Below, one piece after another: positions 52,727 through 61,390 of a stretch of 64,000 nucleotides of DNA (positions are counted from its first letter, which is position 1; each line of letters opens with the position of its first letter). Under the pieces are notes generated by a model. The model was not told the origin of the DNA and made no database searches. It saw nothing but the letters and a program-made list of their open reading frames with translations. Location: positions 1-64,000 of the forward strand of contig JALNZC010000001.1 in assembly GCA_023229525.1 (NCBI GenBank), in the 5' to 3' direction. The stretch comes from Bacteroidales bacterium (GTDB taxonomy: Bacteria; Bacteroidota; Bacteroidia; Bacteroidales; FEN-979). The translations under genes were made by a program, and so were the position numbers.

Positions 52727-53819
52727 TTTTAACAGGTTGCAAATTTATAGGTGTTAACGTAAGGCGTATTTCTTTCGATTACTGCAAAAATCCTTGCTAC
52801 CAGCTTGTTGCGTATTATATTCAATGTCGACATTTTATGTTTACCATTGTATATCCTTCGTTGATAATACAATCGCATTTCTGGATTATGTATAATCGCG
52901 GTGGCTGCGCAATTGCTGAGTAATGATTTAAGCTTCTTATTGGCCAGATGACTGACCTTTGTTCGTCCTCTGATACTTGTTCCGCTTTGATAGGGAAATG
53001 GTGCAATGCCTGAATAGCTTGCAAATTTTCTCCAATCTTTAAACAGGGTAAACGCATTGGTAAAGGCAATCATAAACATGGCTGTTTGAGGACCAACCCC
53101 TTTAATGCTGGTAATCAGATCATACATGTGCTTCATCTGCTGGTTGTGCTTGATTAAATCTTCAAGCTCCTTTTCGATGATGAGGATTTGCTTGTTCAGC
53201 TCACTGATGATTTTCTTGTGAACTTCGAAAAAAACAGGATTATCCGTTTTCTTAAGAAACCGTTCATGTTCCATTAACGAAGCTTCATACCCAGCCCTGT
53301 GTTTTACTAACCGTTCTCGTAATGAAAGCAGGCGCCGAAGTTCTGTTAATTCCTCGGATGGCATCACGTATGGAGTGATCTCTTCTTTGCGGCGAAATGT
53401 ATATAAAGCTATCGCTTTCGCATCGATCTTATCATCCTTCCCTCTTGTGATCCCTAAGGAACGTCTAAGTTCTAACCCAAGTATCATAAGGAATGAATAT
53501 CCATTTTCTGCTAGAAAAACAGATAGTGGATATGAGTATAATCCGGTGTGTTCAAATGCGAACAACAAGGATTCCCGGGCAGATGTGACATGCTTTTCTA
53601 CCCATTTTGTGAGTTTTTTGTACCCTTGCAAAGAATTTTCAAATTGATCGGTCAACCCCACTGTGTGAATAATCACATCCAGCGTTTCTTTGCTAACATC
53701 AATACCGATTGTTTCCACATAGTTCATACTGATTACTGTTAAACATTATGGTCGCAAACTAACACCTTTAATAGGCCTTGAAACCTAAAATTTTAAATGG
53801 TCCTACGCAACCTGTTAAA
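52727..53819 (-). mobile_element. IS110-family insertion sequence
   Basis: An IS110-type transposase gene is enclosed by a 13-bp perfect inverted repeat: TTTAACAGGTTGC at 52727-52739 and GCAACCTGTTAAA at 53807-53819. A second inner pair, AGGTGTTA at 52748-52755 and TAACACCT at 53760-53767, lies inside. The right repeat sits upstream of the gene beyond a 79-bp non-coding stretch. The transposase stop overlaps the left repeat. IS110 elements usually lack terminal repeats, and the IS1111 subgroup has subterminal ones. The true ends may lie further out, for example up to about 53.9 kb. Confidence 0.8.
52729..53727 (-). CDS. IS110-family transposase (DEDD recombinase)
   Basis: The 332-residue product begins with the DEDD RuvC-like domain (TIGIDVSKETLDV with D10, FAFEHTGLYSYPL, GKDDKIDAKAIA). 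The C-terminal Transposase_20 domain has LITSIKGVGPQTAMFMIAF and FASYSGIAPFPYQSGTSIRG, followed by SHLANKKLKSLL. Length and motifs are typical, and the gene is intact. IS110 enzymes work with a structured non-coding RNA from the element's own end (bridge RNA or seekRNA). The non-coding 5' flank at 53728-53950 is where that RNA would be sought. Confidence 0.95.
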   Translation of the reverse strand: MNYVETIGIDVSKETLDVIIHTVGLTDQFENSLQGYKKLTKWVEKHVTSARESLLFAFEHTGLYSYPLSVFLAENGYSFLMILGLELRRSLGITRGKDDKIDAKAIALYTFRRKEEITPYVMPSEELTELRRLLSLRERLVKHRAGYEASLMEHERFLKKTDNPVFFEVHKKIISELNKQILIIEKELEDLIKHNQQMKHMYDLITSIKGVGPQTAMFMIAFTNAFTLFKDWRKFASYSGIAPFPYQSGTSIRGRTKVSHLANKKLKSLLSNCAATAIIHNPEMRLYYQRRIYNGKHKMSTLNIIRNKLVARIFAVIERNTPYVNTYKFATC

Positions 53820-53988
53820 GAATGGGGACTAATACCCATGGATAGGTCTTTAAGCCTAGCAAGCCCCAAAGTTCACCCCATTCAGTTTTATTAACAATAT
53901 TATGAGTTTTCAACAAAGAAAAAGAACCAAAAAGAAATCAACAACAACAAAATATATTTATAAAATATGTTACAAACCTAAAGGCAAG

Positions 53989-54030
53989 CCCTGGACCCGA
54001 ATTCCGCCCCAAGGGGCGGGGAATTTACCC
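53989..54030 (-). repeat. GC-rich dispersed hairpin repeat, right copy (inverted)
   Basis: This 42-bp element, read on the minus strand, is about 88% identical to 35978-36020. Its core CCGCCCC-AA-GGGGCGG is a perfect hairpin. It marks the right edge of the AT-rich island in inverse orientation to the left copy. Confidence 0.7.
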
Positions 54031-54050
54031 TGAATACCTCAACCCCTTCA

Positions 54051-54074
54051 CCCCTTCTCCTTAAGGAGAAGGGG
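54051..54074 (-). terminator. Perfect 24-bp palindrome downstream of EF-G2
   Basis: CCCCTTCTCCTT (54051-54062) and AAGGAGAAGGGG (54063-54074) form a perfect inverted repeat with no spacer, 22 bp after the stop of the minus-strand EF-G2 gene. It may act as a terminator or may be a dispersed repeat; there is no U-tract. Confidence 0.45.
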
Positions 54075-54096
54075 TCTGGGGATGAGGTGATTAAAA

Positions 54097-56232
54097 TTAT
54101 TCCTCGTCCTTCTCCTGTTCTTCGTAAGCTTTGAGAAGTTTATCCTGGATATCCCCCGGTACCTGTGCATATTCGGCGAACTTCATTCCATAGGTGGCGC
54201 GACCGCTGGTGAGTGAACTAAGGGCCGTGGAATACCGGTTCAGTTCAGCAAGGGGAACCTTGGCCAATATTTTCTGGTAATTACCTTCGCTGTCCATCCC
54301 CATGATCACTGCACGACGACCCTGAAGGTCGGTCATCACTTCTCCCATCTTGTCTTCGGGAACAATTACTTCCACATCATAAATCGGTTCAAGGATTTTG
54401 GGTCCGGCGTTCTTAAAAGCTTCTTTAAAGGCATTGCGGCCGGCCAGTTTGAAAGAAATTTCGTTGGAGTCGACAGGGTGCATCTTTCCATCGTAAACAT
54501 TAAAGACGATATCCCGTGCATACGAACCGGTGAGAGGCCCCTCTTCCATTTTTTCCATAACTCCTTTGAGAATGGCAGGCAAAAAGCGTGCATCGATAGC
54601 GCCTCCAACGATACAGTTATTCATCTGGAGTTTGCCGCCCCATTCCAGTTCGATCACATCCCGGCCACGGATGGGAAAATCGTTCTGATCGGCCATCCCT
54701 TCGCGATAGGGCTGGATCATCATGTGAACTTCTCCGAATTGACCAGAACCACCTGATTGCTTTTTATGACGATACATGGATTTCGCCGGCTTGGTAATGG
54801 TTTCACGATATGGAATCCGAGGTGCATAATATTCGATGGGAATTTTTTCCAATGTCTCCACATGCCATTTGGCCAGGTTGAGGTGAAGTTCTCCTTGACC
54901 CTGAAGGATCATCTGTTTTAACTCGCGTGAATAACCCATCATAAGGGTAGGATCCATTTTAGCCAATTCATTCAGAATACTGCTGATCTTTTCGTCATCG
55001 GCTGTGCTTCTTGCCTTCACGGCAGTACGGAATTTAGGATCGGGAAACACCGTAGGTTCGATGATATCATCCGCATTCTTCGGCGAATTCAGGGTATTGT
55101 TGGTATAGGAATTTTTCAGTTTGATCGTGGCGCCGATATCCCCGGCTACCAATTTTTCAACTTTTTCGCGGTTTTTACCATTGACGATGAAAATCTGGGA
55201 GACCCGTTCCTTGGACTGTCGGTTTGGGTTGATCATATCTAACGCTTCCGTGATTTCACCGGCATAAACTTTGAAATATGAAATCTCACCGAGGTGCTGT
55301 TCAACAGAGGTTTTAAAAATAAAAGCAGAGGCCGGATCGGTCACTTTACAATTCAGCGCTTTCCCGTCTTTGGTCTTGACTCCTGGAATTTCGTCCGGCG
55401 CCGGAACGTTTCCAGCAATAAATTCAAGCAGCCTGGCAACACCCATATCCTGTTTTGCACATGTACAGAGTACAGGGAATATTGTCCTGCTGATCAAACC
55501 GGTTTTAAGGGCTGTCTGCATCTGTTCTTCTGACAGGGTTCCTTTGTCAAAAAAGATTTCCATCAGGGATTCATCCTTGGATGCAAGCTCTTCTACCAAA
55601 GTAGTATACATTTCTTCTGCTTTCGATTTTTCGCTGGCAGGGATATCGGTTATTTCCGGCTTTCCTCCACCCTGGGGAAATTTGAACATCTTCATTTTCA
55701 GCAGGTCGATGATGGCATTAAACCCGGAACCGGCATTCACCGGGTATTGCATAAGGGCGACATTTTTCCCGAACTGCTGTTTCATCTGACGGAAAGTATC
55801 CTCGAAATTGGCATGTTCCTGATCGAGGTGATTGATCGCGAATATAACTGGCTTTTCTGCCCGGGTGGAATATCGCCAGGTAATTTCAGTGCCAACTTCC
55901 ACACCGTTTTGGGAATTTATTACCATCACAGCAGTATCCGCAACCCTTAAGGCTGAAATCACTTCTCCGCAAAAATCATCAAACCCCGGAGTATCTATAA
56001 TATTGATTTTTTTGTTGTCAAAGAGCGTATATAAAATGGATGCCGAAACGGAATTCTGGCGTTCCAGCTCAATAGGCCTGTAATCGGAAACTGTGTTTTT
56101 ATCTTCAACCGATCCCCGGCGGCTGATCACTCCTCCCTCAAACAGCATGGCTTCAGCCAAGGTTGTTTTCCCAGATTTAGCGCCGCCTATCAGCGCGATG
56201 TTACGGATTTCATTGGTTTGGAATACCTTCAT
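54097..56232 (-). CDS. fusA2: EF-G2, an elongation factor G paralogue with a degenerate GTPase centre
   Basis: The 711-residue product has the five-domain layout of EF-G. G1 is GGAKSGKTT (16-24). The switch I motif RGITI of EF-G is replaced by RQNSV (59-63), the catalytic His of DTPGH is Phe84 (DTPGF, 80-84), and NKMD is NHLD (134-137). The rest aligns throughout (MILQGQGELHLNLAKWHVE, SGRATYGMKF). In Bacteroides thetaiotaomicron an EF-G paralogue has been reported to support translation during carbon starvation without GTP hydrolysis; this protein looks like that class. A -7 element lies at 56290-56297, and canonical fusA is encoded nearby. Confidence 0.87.
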   Translation of the reverse strand: MKVFQTNEIRNIALIGGAKSGKTTLAEAMLFEGGVISRRGSVEDKNTVSDYRPIELERQNSVSASILYTLFDNKKINIIDTPGFDDFCGEVISALRVADTAVMVINSQNGVEVGTEITWRYSTRAEKPVIFAINHLDQEHANFEDTFRQMKQQFGKNVALMQYPVNAGSGFNAIIDLLKMKMFKFPQGGGKPEITDIPASEKSKAEEMYTTLVEELASKDESLMEIFFDKGTLSEEQMQTALKTGLISRTIFPVLCTCAKQDMGVARLLEFIAGNVPAPDEIPGVKTKDGKALNCKVTDPASAFIFKTSVEQHLGEISYFKVYAGEITEALDMINPNRQSKERVSQIFIVNGKNREKVEKLVAGDIGATIKLKNSYTNNTLNSPKNADDIIEPTVFPDPKFRTAVKARSTADDEKISSILNELAKMDPTLMMGYSRELKQMILQGQGELHLNLAKWHVETLEKIPIEYYAPRIPYRETITKPAKSMYRHKKQSGGSGQFGEVHMMIQPYREGMADQNDFPIRGRDVIELEWGGKLQMNNCIVGGAIDARFLPAILKGVMEKMEEGPLTGSYARDIVFNVYDGKMHPVDSNEISFKLAGRNAFKEAFKNAGPKILEPIYDVEVIVPEDKMGEVMTDLQGRRAVIMGMDSEGNYQKILAKVPLAELNRYSTALSSLTSGRATYGMKFAEYAQVPGDIQDKLLKAYEEQEKDEE

Positions 56233-56289
56233 GACAGCTTAGAAATTAATGTAAGTACTTGAGAATTATTCGTTTCGTGAAAAGGTTGC

Positions 56290-56297
56290 AAAAATAC
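56290..56297 (-). promoter_or_regulatory. -7 element of the EF-G2 gene
   Basis: On the minus strand the octamer reads TATTTTTG, fitting TAnnTTTG, 57 bp before the start at 56232. Confidence 0.5.
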
Positions 56298-56336
56298 AAA
56301 AAGACCGTGATATAACCAAGAGCAGGCTCTTGCGAG

Positions 56337-57326
56337 TTAACGAATTTGACTCTTAATATGTTCCCAGCGCTCTTCCGACATTTTTGAACCCATAAATTCG
56401 ATTACATTACCTGCCAGCAAGGCTCCCAGTTCACCGCATTTCTGTAGAGGCATACCATGGGAATGGCCGTACAAAAACCCCGCCGCATATAGATCACCTG
56501 CTCCTGTTGTGTCAATAGGCCTCACCGGTATGACCCCAATTTCACAATATTCGGCGGCTGTCTTTACAAGGGATCCCTGGCTTCCGGTTTTGACTATGGC
56601 AATTTCAACAAACTTACCGATTTCCTGCAGGGCATTTTCCGGGTTAAGCCCTGTGAAAGCCTTTGCTTCTTCTTCATTGGCAAAGAGAATGTCAACATAT
56701 TTGCTTACAATATCTTTGAGAAATTCCCTGTTTTCTTCCACCACATTATAACTGGCCAGATCGAGAGAAACGATCAGATCGTGATTTTTTGCCAATTCGA
56801 CCGCCTTCCTGACAAGGGAATGGTTTTGCACCAGGTAACCTTCGATGTGAAAATAGGAATATCCTTTAAATGTGTCGGTTACGGTTTGCCGGTCATCAGG
56901 GAAAAGATGTTCTGCAGAAAGTTCAATAGCAGCTCCGAGAAAGGTGGCAAAAGTGCGCTCCGAATCGGGCGTTACAAGAGCAACAGCCCGACCTGTTTCT
57001 TGTTTGCTGTGAATCATAAGAGGATCAACGCCGGCATGAATCAGATCCCGGACAAAAAAACCTCCCAGCTCGTCTTCACCAATTACCCCGATATATCCGG
57101 AAGGCGCTCCCAGCTTGGCTAAACTATGTATGGTATTGGCAGCTGACCCTCCGGCCGACAGACTTTGTTTATATCCTTTTAAAGCCGAAAGCACGGCATT
57201 GCTCCGGTCTTTGTCAACCAGCTGCATGCTTCCCTTGGGAAGTCCAAGCATTTCAAGGATCGCGTCGCTTTCGATCATAATCATGATATCAACAAGGGCA
57301 TTGCCCATTCCGAGAATTTTTCTCAT
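56337..57326 (-). CDS. PfkB-family carbohydrate/nucleoside kinase (adenosine-kinase-like)
   Basis: The 329-residue product is a ribokinase-fold enzyme. Motif 1 is SAGGSAANTIHSLAKLG (57-73) and motif 2 is DTTGAGDLYAAGFLYG (272-287) with the catalytic base D278. The opening GMGNALVDIM is also typical. The form resembles the adenosine-kinase-like members common in Bacteroidota, but the substrate cannot be fixed from sequence alone. It lies upstream of EF-G2 in the same direction, 104 bp away, and has its own -7 element. Confidence 0.9.
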   Translation of the reverse strand: MRKILGMGNALVDIMIMIESDAILEMLGLPKGSMQLVDKDRSNAVLSALKGYKQSLSAGGSAANTIHSLAKLGAPSGYIGVIGEDELGGFFVRDLIHAGVDPLMIHSKQETGRAVALVTPDSERTFATFLGAAIELSAEHLFPDDRQTVTDTFKGYSYFHIEGYLVQNHSLVRKAVELAKNHDLIVSLDLASYNVVEENREFLKDIVSKYVDILFANEEEAKAFTGLNPENALQEIGKFVEIAIVKTGSQGSLVKTAAEYCEIGVIPVRPIDTTGAGDLYAAGFLYGHSHGMPLQKCGELGALLAGNVIEFMGSKMSEERWEHIKSQIR

Positions 57327-57348
57327 AGGTGTATTCTAAAACCGGCCG

Positions 57349-57356
57349 CAAAGGTA
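57349..57356 (-). promoter_or_regulatory. -7 element of the PfkB-family gene
   Basis: On the minus strand the octamer reads TACCTTTG, fitting TAnnTTTG, 22 bp before the start at 57326. Confidence 0.6.
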
Positions 57357-57618
57357 GTAATTATCCCATTCGACTGCATTGCCGGGTACTCTTATCCATA
57401 CCTGGCTTCTTACAATTAATCTTACCCTGGGATACAAATGAGAATAAAAATCGGTAACGGCAAAAGTCAAGACTTGAGAAAATCTTTGTTCATTGATCTG
57501 ATTTTCGAAATTTATTCCGGAAAAAGGATCGGTCAGACTTGGATAACGATAGCTTTTTTTATATCACGGATACTTTTGAACAATTTCTTACGTCTTTCTT
57601 AAGACCATTTCTAAGACA

Positions 57619-58572
57619 ATGTATATCCGGATATTATTTCTATTACCGGTTTTCTTTCTGGCTTCTTTAACCGGATGCACCCAGGGAAAGGTCAGCCCGG
57701 GAGAGACAAATACGAAGATTATGAAATACAAAGAATTAACGAAAGAAGAAGAACAGGTTATCGTTCATAAAGGGACGGAAAGACCTTTTTCCGGGAAATA
57801 TGAAAATTTTAATGAAACCGGCACTTATGTCTGTAAAAGGTGTGGCGCTCCATTATACCGTTCTACGGATAAATTCGATGCCCATTGCGGATGGCCATCT
57901 TTTGACGATGAGATTCCCGGGGCTGTTAAACGAATTCCCGATGCAGATGGTGTCAGAACAGAAATACAGTGTGCCCGTTGCGGGGCCCATCTTGGACATG
58001 TTTTTACGGGTGAAGAATATACATCTAAAAATACCCGTCACTGTGTGAATTCCATTTCACTGGATTTTATCCCGGCCGGGAGTAAGGCATTAACCGATAC
58101 CGCAATCTTTGCGGGAGGTTGTTTCTGGGGTGTTGAATACTACATGAAAAAGATGAAAGGGGTGATTTCAACTGAAGTCGGTTATATTGGTGGAAAAACC
58201 GATCATCCTACATACAAGGAGGTTTGTACCGGCACCACAGGGCATTATGAAGCAACCGAAGTGGTGTTTGATCCGGGCCAGACAACATTTGAAGAGGTCG
58301 CTAAACTCTTTTTCGAAATTCATGACCCTACACAATGGAATTACCAGGGACCCGATTGGGGGGAACAATACCGTTCCGCTATTTTTTATCGCAATGAGGA
58401 GCAGAAAAAAATCACGGAGAAACTTATCCGTGAATTAAAGGAAAAAGGTTTTCATGTAGTTACTGAAGTACGGCCGGCTACAACTTTCTGGAAAGCAGAA
58501 AATTACCATCAGGAATATTATGACCATAAAGGAACCACACCTTATTGCCATGGTTATGTGAAAAGATTCTGA
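57619..58572 (+). CDS. msrBA: Lipoprotein MsrB-MsrA fusion, peptide-methionine sulfoxide reductase
   Basis: The 317-residue product has a lipoprotein signal with the lipobox LTGC (C20). It is a fused repair enzyme that reduces both epimers of Met sulfoxide. The MsrB domain comes first (about 36-155), with zinc Cys pairs C72/C75 and C118/C121 and the catalytic C142 in RHCVNSISLDF. The MsrA domain follows (about 160-317), with the catalytic C168 in AGGCFWGVEYY. The lipobox places it in the periplasm or on the outer membrane, where it would repair oxidised exported proteins. It is divergent from the PfkB-family gene. Confidence 0.95.
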   Translation: MYIRILFLLPVFFLASLTGCTQGKVSPGETNTKIMKYKELTKEEEQVIVHKGTERPFSGKYENFNETGTYVCKRCGAPLYRSTDKFDAHCGWPSFDDEIPGAVKRIPDADGVRTEIQCARCGAHLGHVFTGEEYTSKNTRHCVNSISLDFIPAGSKALTDTAIFAGGCFWGVEYYMKKMKGVISTEVGYIGGKTDHPTYKEVCTGTTGHYEATEVVFDPGQTTFEEVAKLFFEIHDPTQWNYQGPDWGEQYRSAIFYRNEEQKKITEKLIRELKEKGFHVVTEVRPATTFWKAENYHQEYYDHKGTTPYCHGYVKRF

Positions 58573-58697
58573 TCCGTCAAGACCTTTACCGTCCGATACA
58601 ACGTTTTTACAATGTTTTAACAATAGATTTTCAGATCACCGTGACACACCGGTGTTTATTCTGTAAGTGTTTTATCCTTTTCAATCAATTTTTTTTG

Positions 58698-58705
58698 TAC
58701 CTTTG
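58698..58705 (+). promoter_or_regulatory. -7 element of the fusA gene
   Basis: TACCTTTG fits TAnnTTTG and lies 24 bp before the ATG at 58730. Confidence 0.65.
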
Positions 58706-58729
58706 CACCCCCAAAAATTTGAATAAAAC

Positions 58730-60805
58730 ATGCCTTTAAATAAACTTAGAAATATAGGAATTGCAGCGCATATTGATGCCGGTAAAACCACGGTAACCGA
58801 GCGAATACTATTTTTCACCGGAACGAATCGTAAAATGGGAGAAGTCCACGATGGACAAGCTACCATGGATTTCATGAAACAAGAACAAGAAAGGGGTATC
58901 ACGATTGCTTCTGCTGCCATTACCTGTGCCTGGAAAGGTCACCAGATCAACCTGATCGACACCCCTGGTCACGTTGATTTTACCGTTGAAGTGGAACGTT
59001 CTCTCCGGGTCATTGATGGGATGGTAGCGGTTTTTTGTGCCGTAGGGGGTGTGGAACCACAAAGCGAAACAGTTTGGAACCAGGCTGACCGGTACAGGGT
59101 TCCTCGGTTCGCTTTCATCAATAAAATGGATCGTACCGGCGCCGATTTTCAGGCTGTGGTTATCCAGATGAATAAATACCTCGACGCCAATGCTGTGCCG
59201 TTTCAAATTCCGATGGGATCTGAAGAGAATTTCGAGGGGATCATCGACATCATTGAACGAAAAGCTTACATTTTCCATGAAATGGAACAATTGGAAGCAG
59301 AAATACCCTCCGGATATAAGCAAAAAACGGAAGACGCGCGTGCCTGGGCTGTTGAAAAACTGGCCGAATTCAACGATGAGATCATGTCGCTTTTCATGGA
59401 AGACAAAGAAGTCCCTGCCGGATTGATGAAACAGGCGCTTCGTGCAGCTACCCTTAAATTGCTCATCACACCCGTCTTTTGTGGCGCTGCATACAAGAAC
59501 AAAGGCGTTCAGATGCTTCTCGATGCCGTTGTCGATTATCTTCCTTCACCGGTGGATGTCGGGGCTGTAACCGGCACTGATCTGATAGACCCGGAAAAAA
59601 CGCACACCTGTTATCCTTCTCCGAAAGATCCCTTTTCAGCCCTTGCATTCAAGCTTATCCATGATCCTTTTGTAGGGCAACAGACCTTTACGCGGATTTT
59701 TTCAGGAACGTTAAAAAGTGGGATGCAGGTTTATAACTCAACCAAAGGAAAACATGAACGGGTTGGACGGCTTTTCAGAATCCATGCCAAGGACCGGGAG
59801 GAAATTTCCGAAGCCGGCCCCGGAGATATTGTCGCCCTCATCGGCATGAAAGTTACCAAAACCGGAGATACCCTTTGCGAAGACAGCCACCGTCTCATGC
59901 TCGAAAACATACACATTCCACCGAGCGTCATCGAGCTTAAGATAAATCCGGTAAAGCGGGCAGACCAATCGAAGCTGGGTGATGCCTTACACAAACTGGC
60001 TATGGAGGATCCCTCTTTCAATGTCCGGTTCGACGATGAGACGGAAGAAACCGTCATTGCCGGGATGGGTGAGTTACACCTTGAAATCATCGTCGACAGG
60101 CTGAAACATGAATTCAAGGTGGATGCTGAGGTCGGGGAACCCTCTGTCGCTTTCCGTGAAACCATTACCATTGAAGTGGAATCGAACTACAAACATTCAA
60201 AACAAACCGGCGGCAAAGGCCAGTTCGCTCAGACACTGATGCGCATCGAACCCAATGAGGGTAAAGGGTATGAATTCATTGAAAAGATTAAAGGAGGAAA
60301 CATTCCAACCGAGTATATTCCATCGGTCAATAAAGGTATTTTAAAAACCCTCGATCGTGGAATCCTTGCCGGATATCCGATTGTGGACGTCAAAGTAGTA
60401 TTGCTTGACGGCAGTTTCCACCCGGTTGACAGTTCCGATATGGCCTTCCAGACCTGCGCTTCCATCTGTTTCAAGCAGGGATTTAACAAAGCGGAACCCG
60501 TTCTGCTCGAACCCATGATGAAAGTTGAGGTGAACACCCCGGATGAATACATCGGGGATGTGGTGGGAAATCTTAACCGCCGTCGCGGAAAAATCGAAGC
60601 CATGCGCCGTTATCGAAAGGGATCTCAGAAAGTCAACGCTTTTGTCCCTCTGATGGAAATGTTCGGTTATGCTACTCAATTAAGGAATATTTCAAGCGGC
60701 AGGGCCAACTATTCCATGGAATTTTACAAATATACCCCGTTACCAAAAACACTTCAGGATGAGGTGATCAAAAAGGTCGAAGAGAAAAAACGCCTCGAAA
60801 AATAA
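58730..60805 (+). CDS. fusA: Elongation factor G
   Basis: The 691-residue product drives GTP-dependent translocation on the ribosome. All GTPase motifs are canonical: G1 AHIDAGKT (13-20), switch I RGITI (55-59), DTPGH (77-81) and NKMD (131-134). Downstream domains are complete (AGMGELHLEIIVDRLKHEF, QTGGKGQFAQ, SSGRANYSMEF). It stands opposite in direction to its paralogue EF-G2, about 2.5 kb away. The DUF3109 gene follows 17 bp downstream. It lies apart from any ribosomal protein operon, as is usual for Bacteroidota extra EF-G genes. Confidence 0.97.
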   Translation: MPLNKLRNIGIAAHIDAGKTTVTERILFFTGTNRKMGEVHDGQATMDFMKQEQERGITIASAAITCAWKGHQINLIDTPGHVDFTVEVERSLRVIDGMVAVFCAVGGVEPQSETVWNQADRYRVPRFAFINKMDRTGADFQAVVIQMNKYLDANAVPFQIPMGSEENFEGIIDIIERKAYIFHEMEQLEAEIPSGYKQKTEDARAWAVEKLAEFNDEIMSLFMEDKEVPAGLMKQALRAATLKLLITPVFCGAAYKNKGVQMLLDAVVDYLPSPVDVGAVTGTDLIDPEKTHTCYPSPKDPFSALAFKLIHDPFVGQQTFTRIFSGTLKSGMQVYNSTKGKHERVGRLFRIHAKDREEISEAGPGDIVALIGMKVTKTGDTLCEDSHRLMLENIHIPPSVIELKINPVKRADQSKLGDALHKLAMEDPSFNVRFDDETEETVIAGMGELHLEIIVDRLKHEFKVDAEVGEPSVAFRETITIEVESNYKHSKQTGGKGQFAQTLMRIEPNEGKGYEFIEKIKGGNIPTEYIPSVNKGILKTLDRGILAGYPIVDVKVVLLDGSFHPVDSSDMAFQTCASICFKQGFNKAEPVLLEPMMKVEVNTPDEYIGDVVGNLNRRRGKIEAMRRYRKGSQKVNAFVPLMEMFGYATQLRNISSGRANYSMEFYKYTPLPKTLQDEVIKKVEEKKRLEK

Positions 60806-60822
60806 CACCATATCTTCGAACC

Positions 60823-61374
60823 ATGATTGCCCTGGACACAACCCTTATCTCTGACGAAATAGCAACCACTTTTTTTTTCTGTGATCTTGAACAGTGTAAG
60901 GGGGCCTGTTGTGTGGAAGGCGATGCCGGGGCTCCGCTCGACGAAGAGGAGATATCCTTGCTGGAGGATCACATTGAAGACATCAAACCTTTCATGGTCC
61001 CCGCTGGTATACGTGAAATTGAGGAAATGGGTGTATTCGATTACGATGCCGAAGGGAAATTCGTGACTCCGCTGGTAAATGGGAAGGAGTGTGTTTTTGT
61101 GTTTTTTGAACAAGGGATAGCCCGTTGTGCCGTTGAACAAGCTTACCAGAATAAAAAAATTCCTTTTCCAAAACCCATTTCCTGTCACCTCTATCCGATA
61201 AGGATTAAACCGACTCCATTCAATGATCTGCTGAATTACCATAAATGGCCGATCTGCCGGAAGGCGCTGGAGAAAGGTTATAAAGAAAAAATCCCACTTT
61301 ACCGGTTTCTTGAAGGGGCATTGATCCGTAAATACGGACGAAATTGGTTCAACCGGCTGAGAGGTTTACTGTAA
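60823..61374 (+). CDS. DUF3109 family Cys-rich protein
   Basis: The 183-residue product matches DUF3109, found mainly in Bacteroidota. Cys residues that may bind iron-sulfur or zinc are clustered: CDLEQCKGACCVEGDAG near the N-terminus, ECVFVFFEQGIARC, then ISCHLYPIRI and WPICRKALEKG. It lies 17 bp after fusA and is probably co-transcribed. The function is unknown. It is convergent with atpG, with a 16-bp gap. Confidence 0.9.
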   Translation: MIALDTTLISDEIATTFFFCDLEQCKGACCVEGDAGAPLDEEEISLLEDHIEDIKPFMVPAGIREIEEMGVFDYDAEGKFVTPLVNGKECVFVFFEQGIARCAVEQAYQNKKIPFPKPISCHLYPIRIKPTPFNDLLNYHKWPICRKALEKGYKEKIPLYRFLEGALIRKYGRNWFNRLRGLL

Positions 61375-61390
61375 TAAAATCTGATGATTA

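Larger units (their letters stand above)
53820..54096. other. Region between the IS110 element and EF-G2
   Basis: This 277-bp gap holds short inverted stretches near 53823-53890 that may belong to the IS end. It also holds the GC-rich repeat copy (53989-54030) and a perfect 24-bp palindrome (54051-54074). No gene is visible. Confidence 0.6.
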
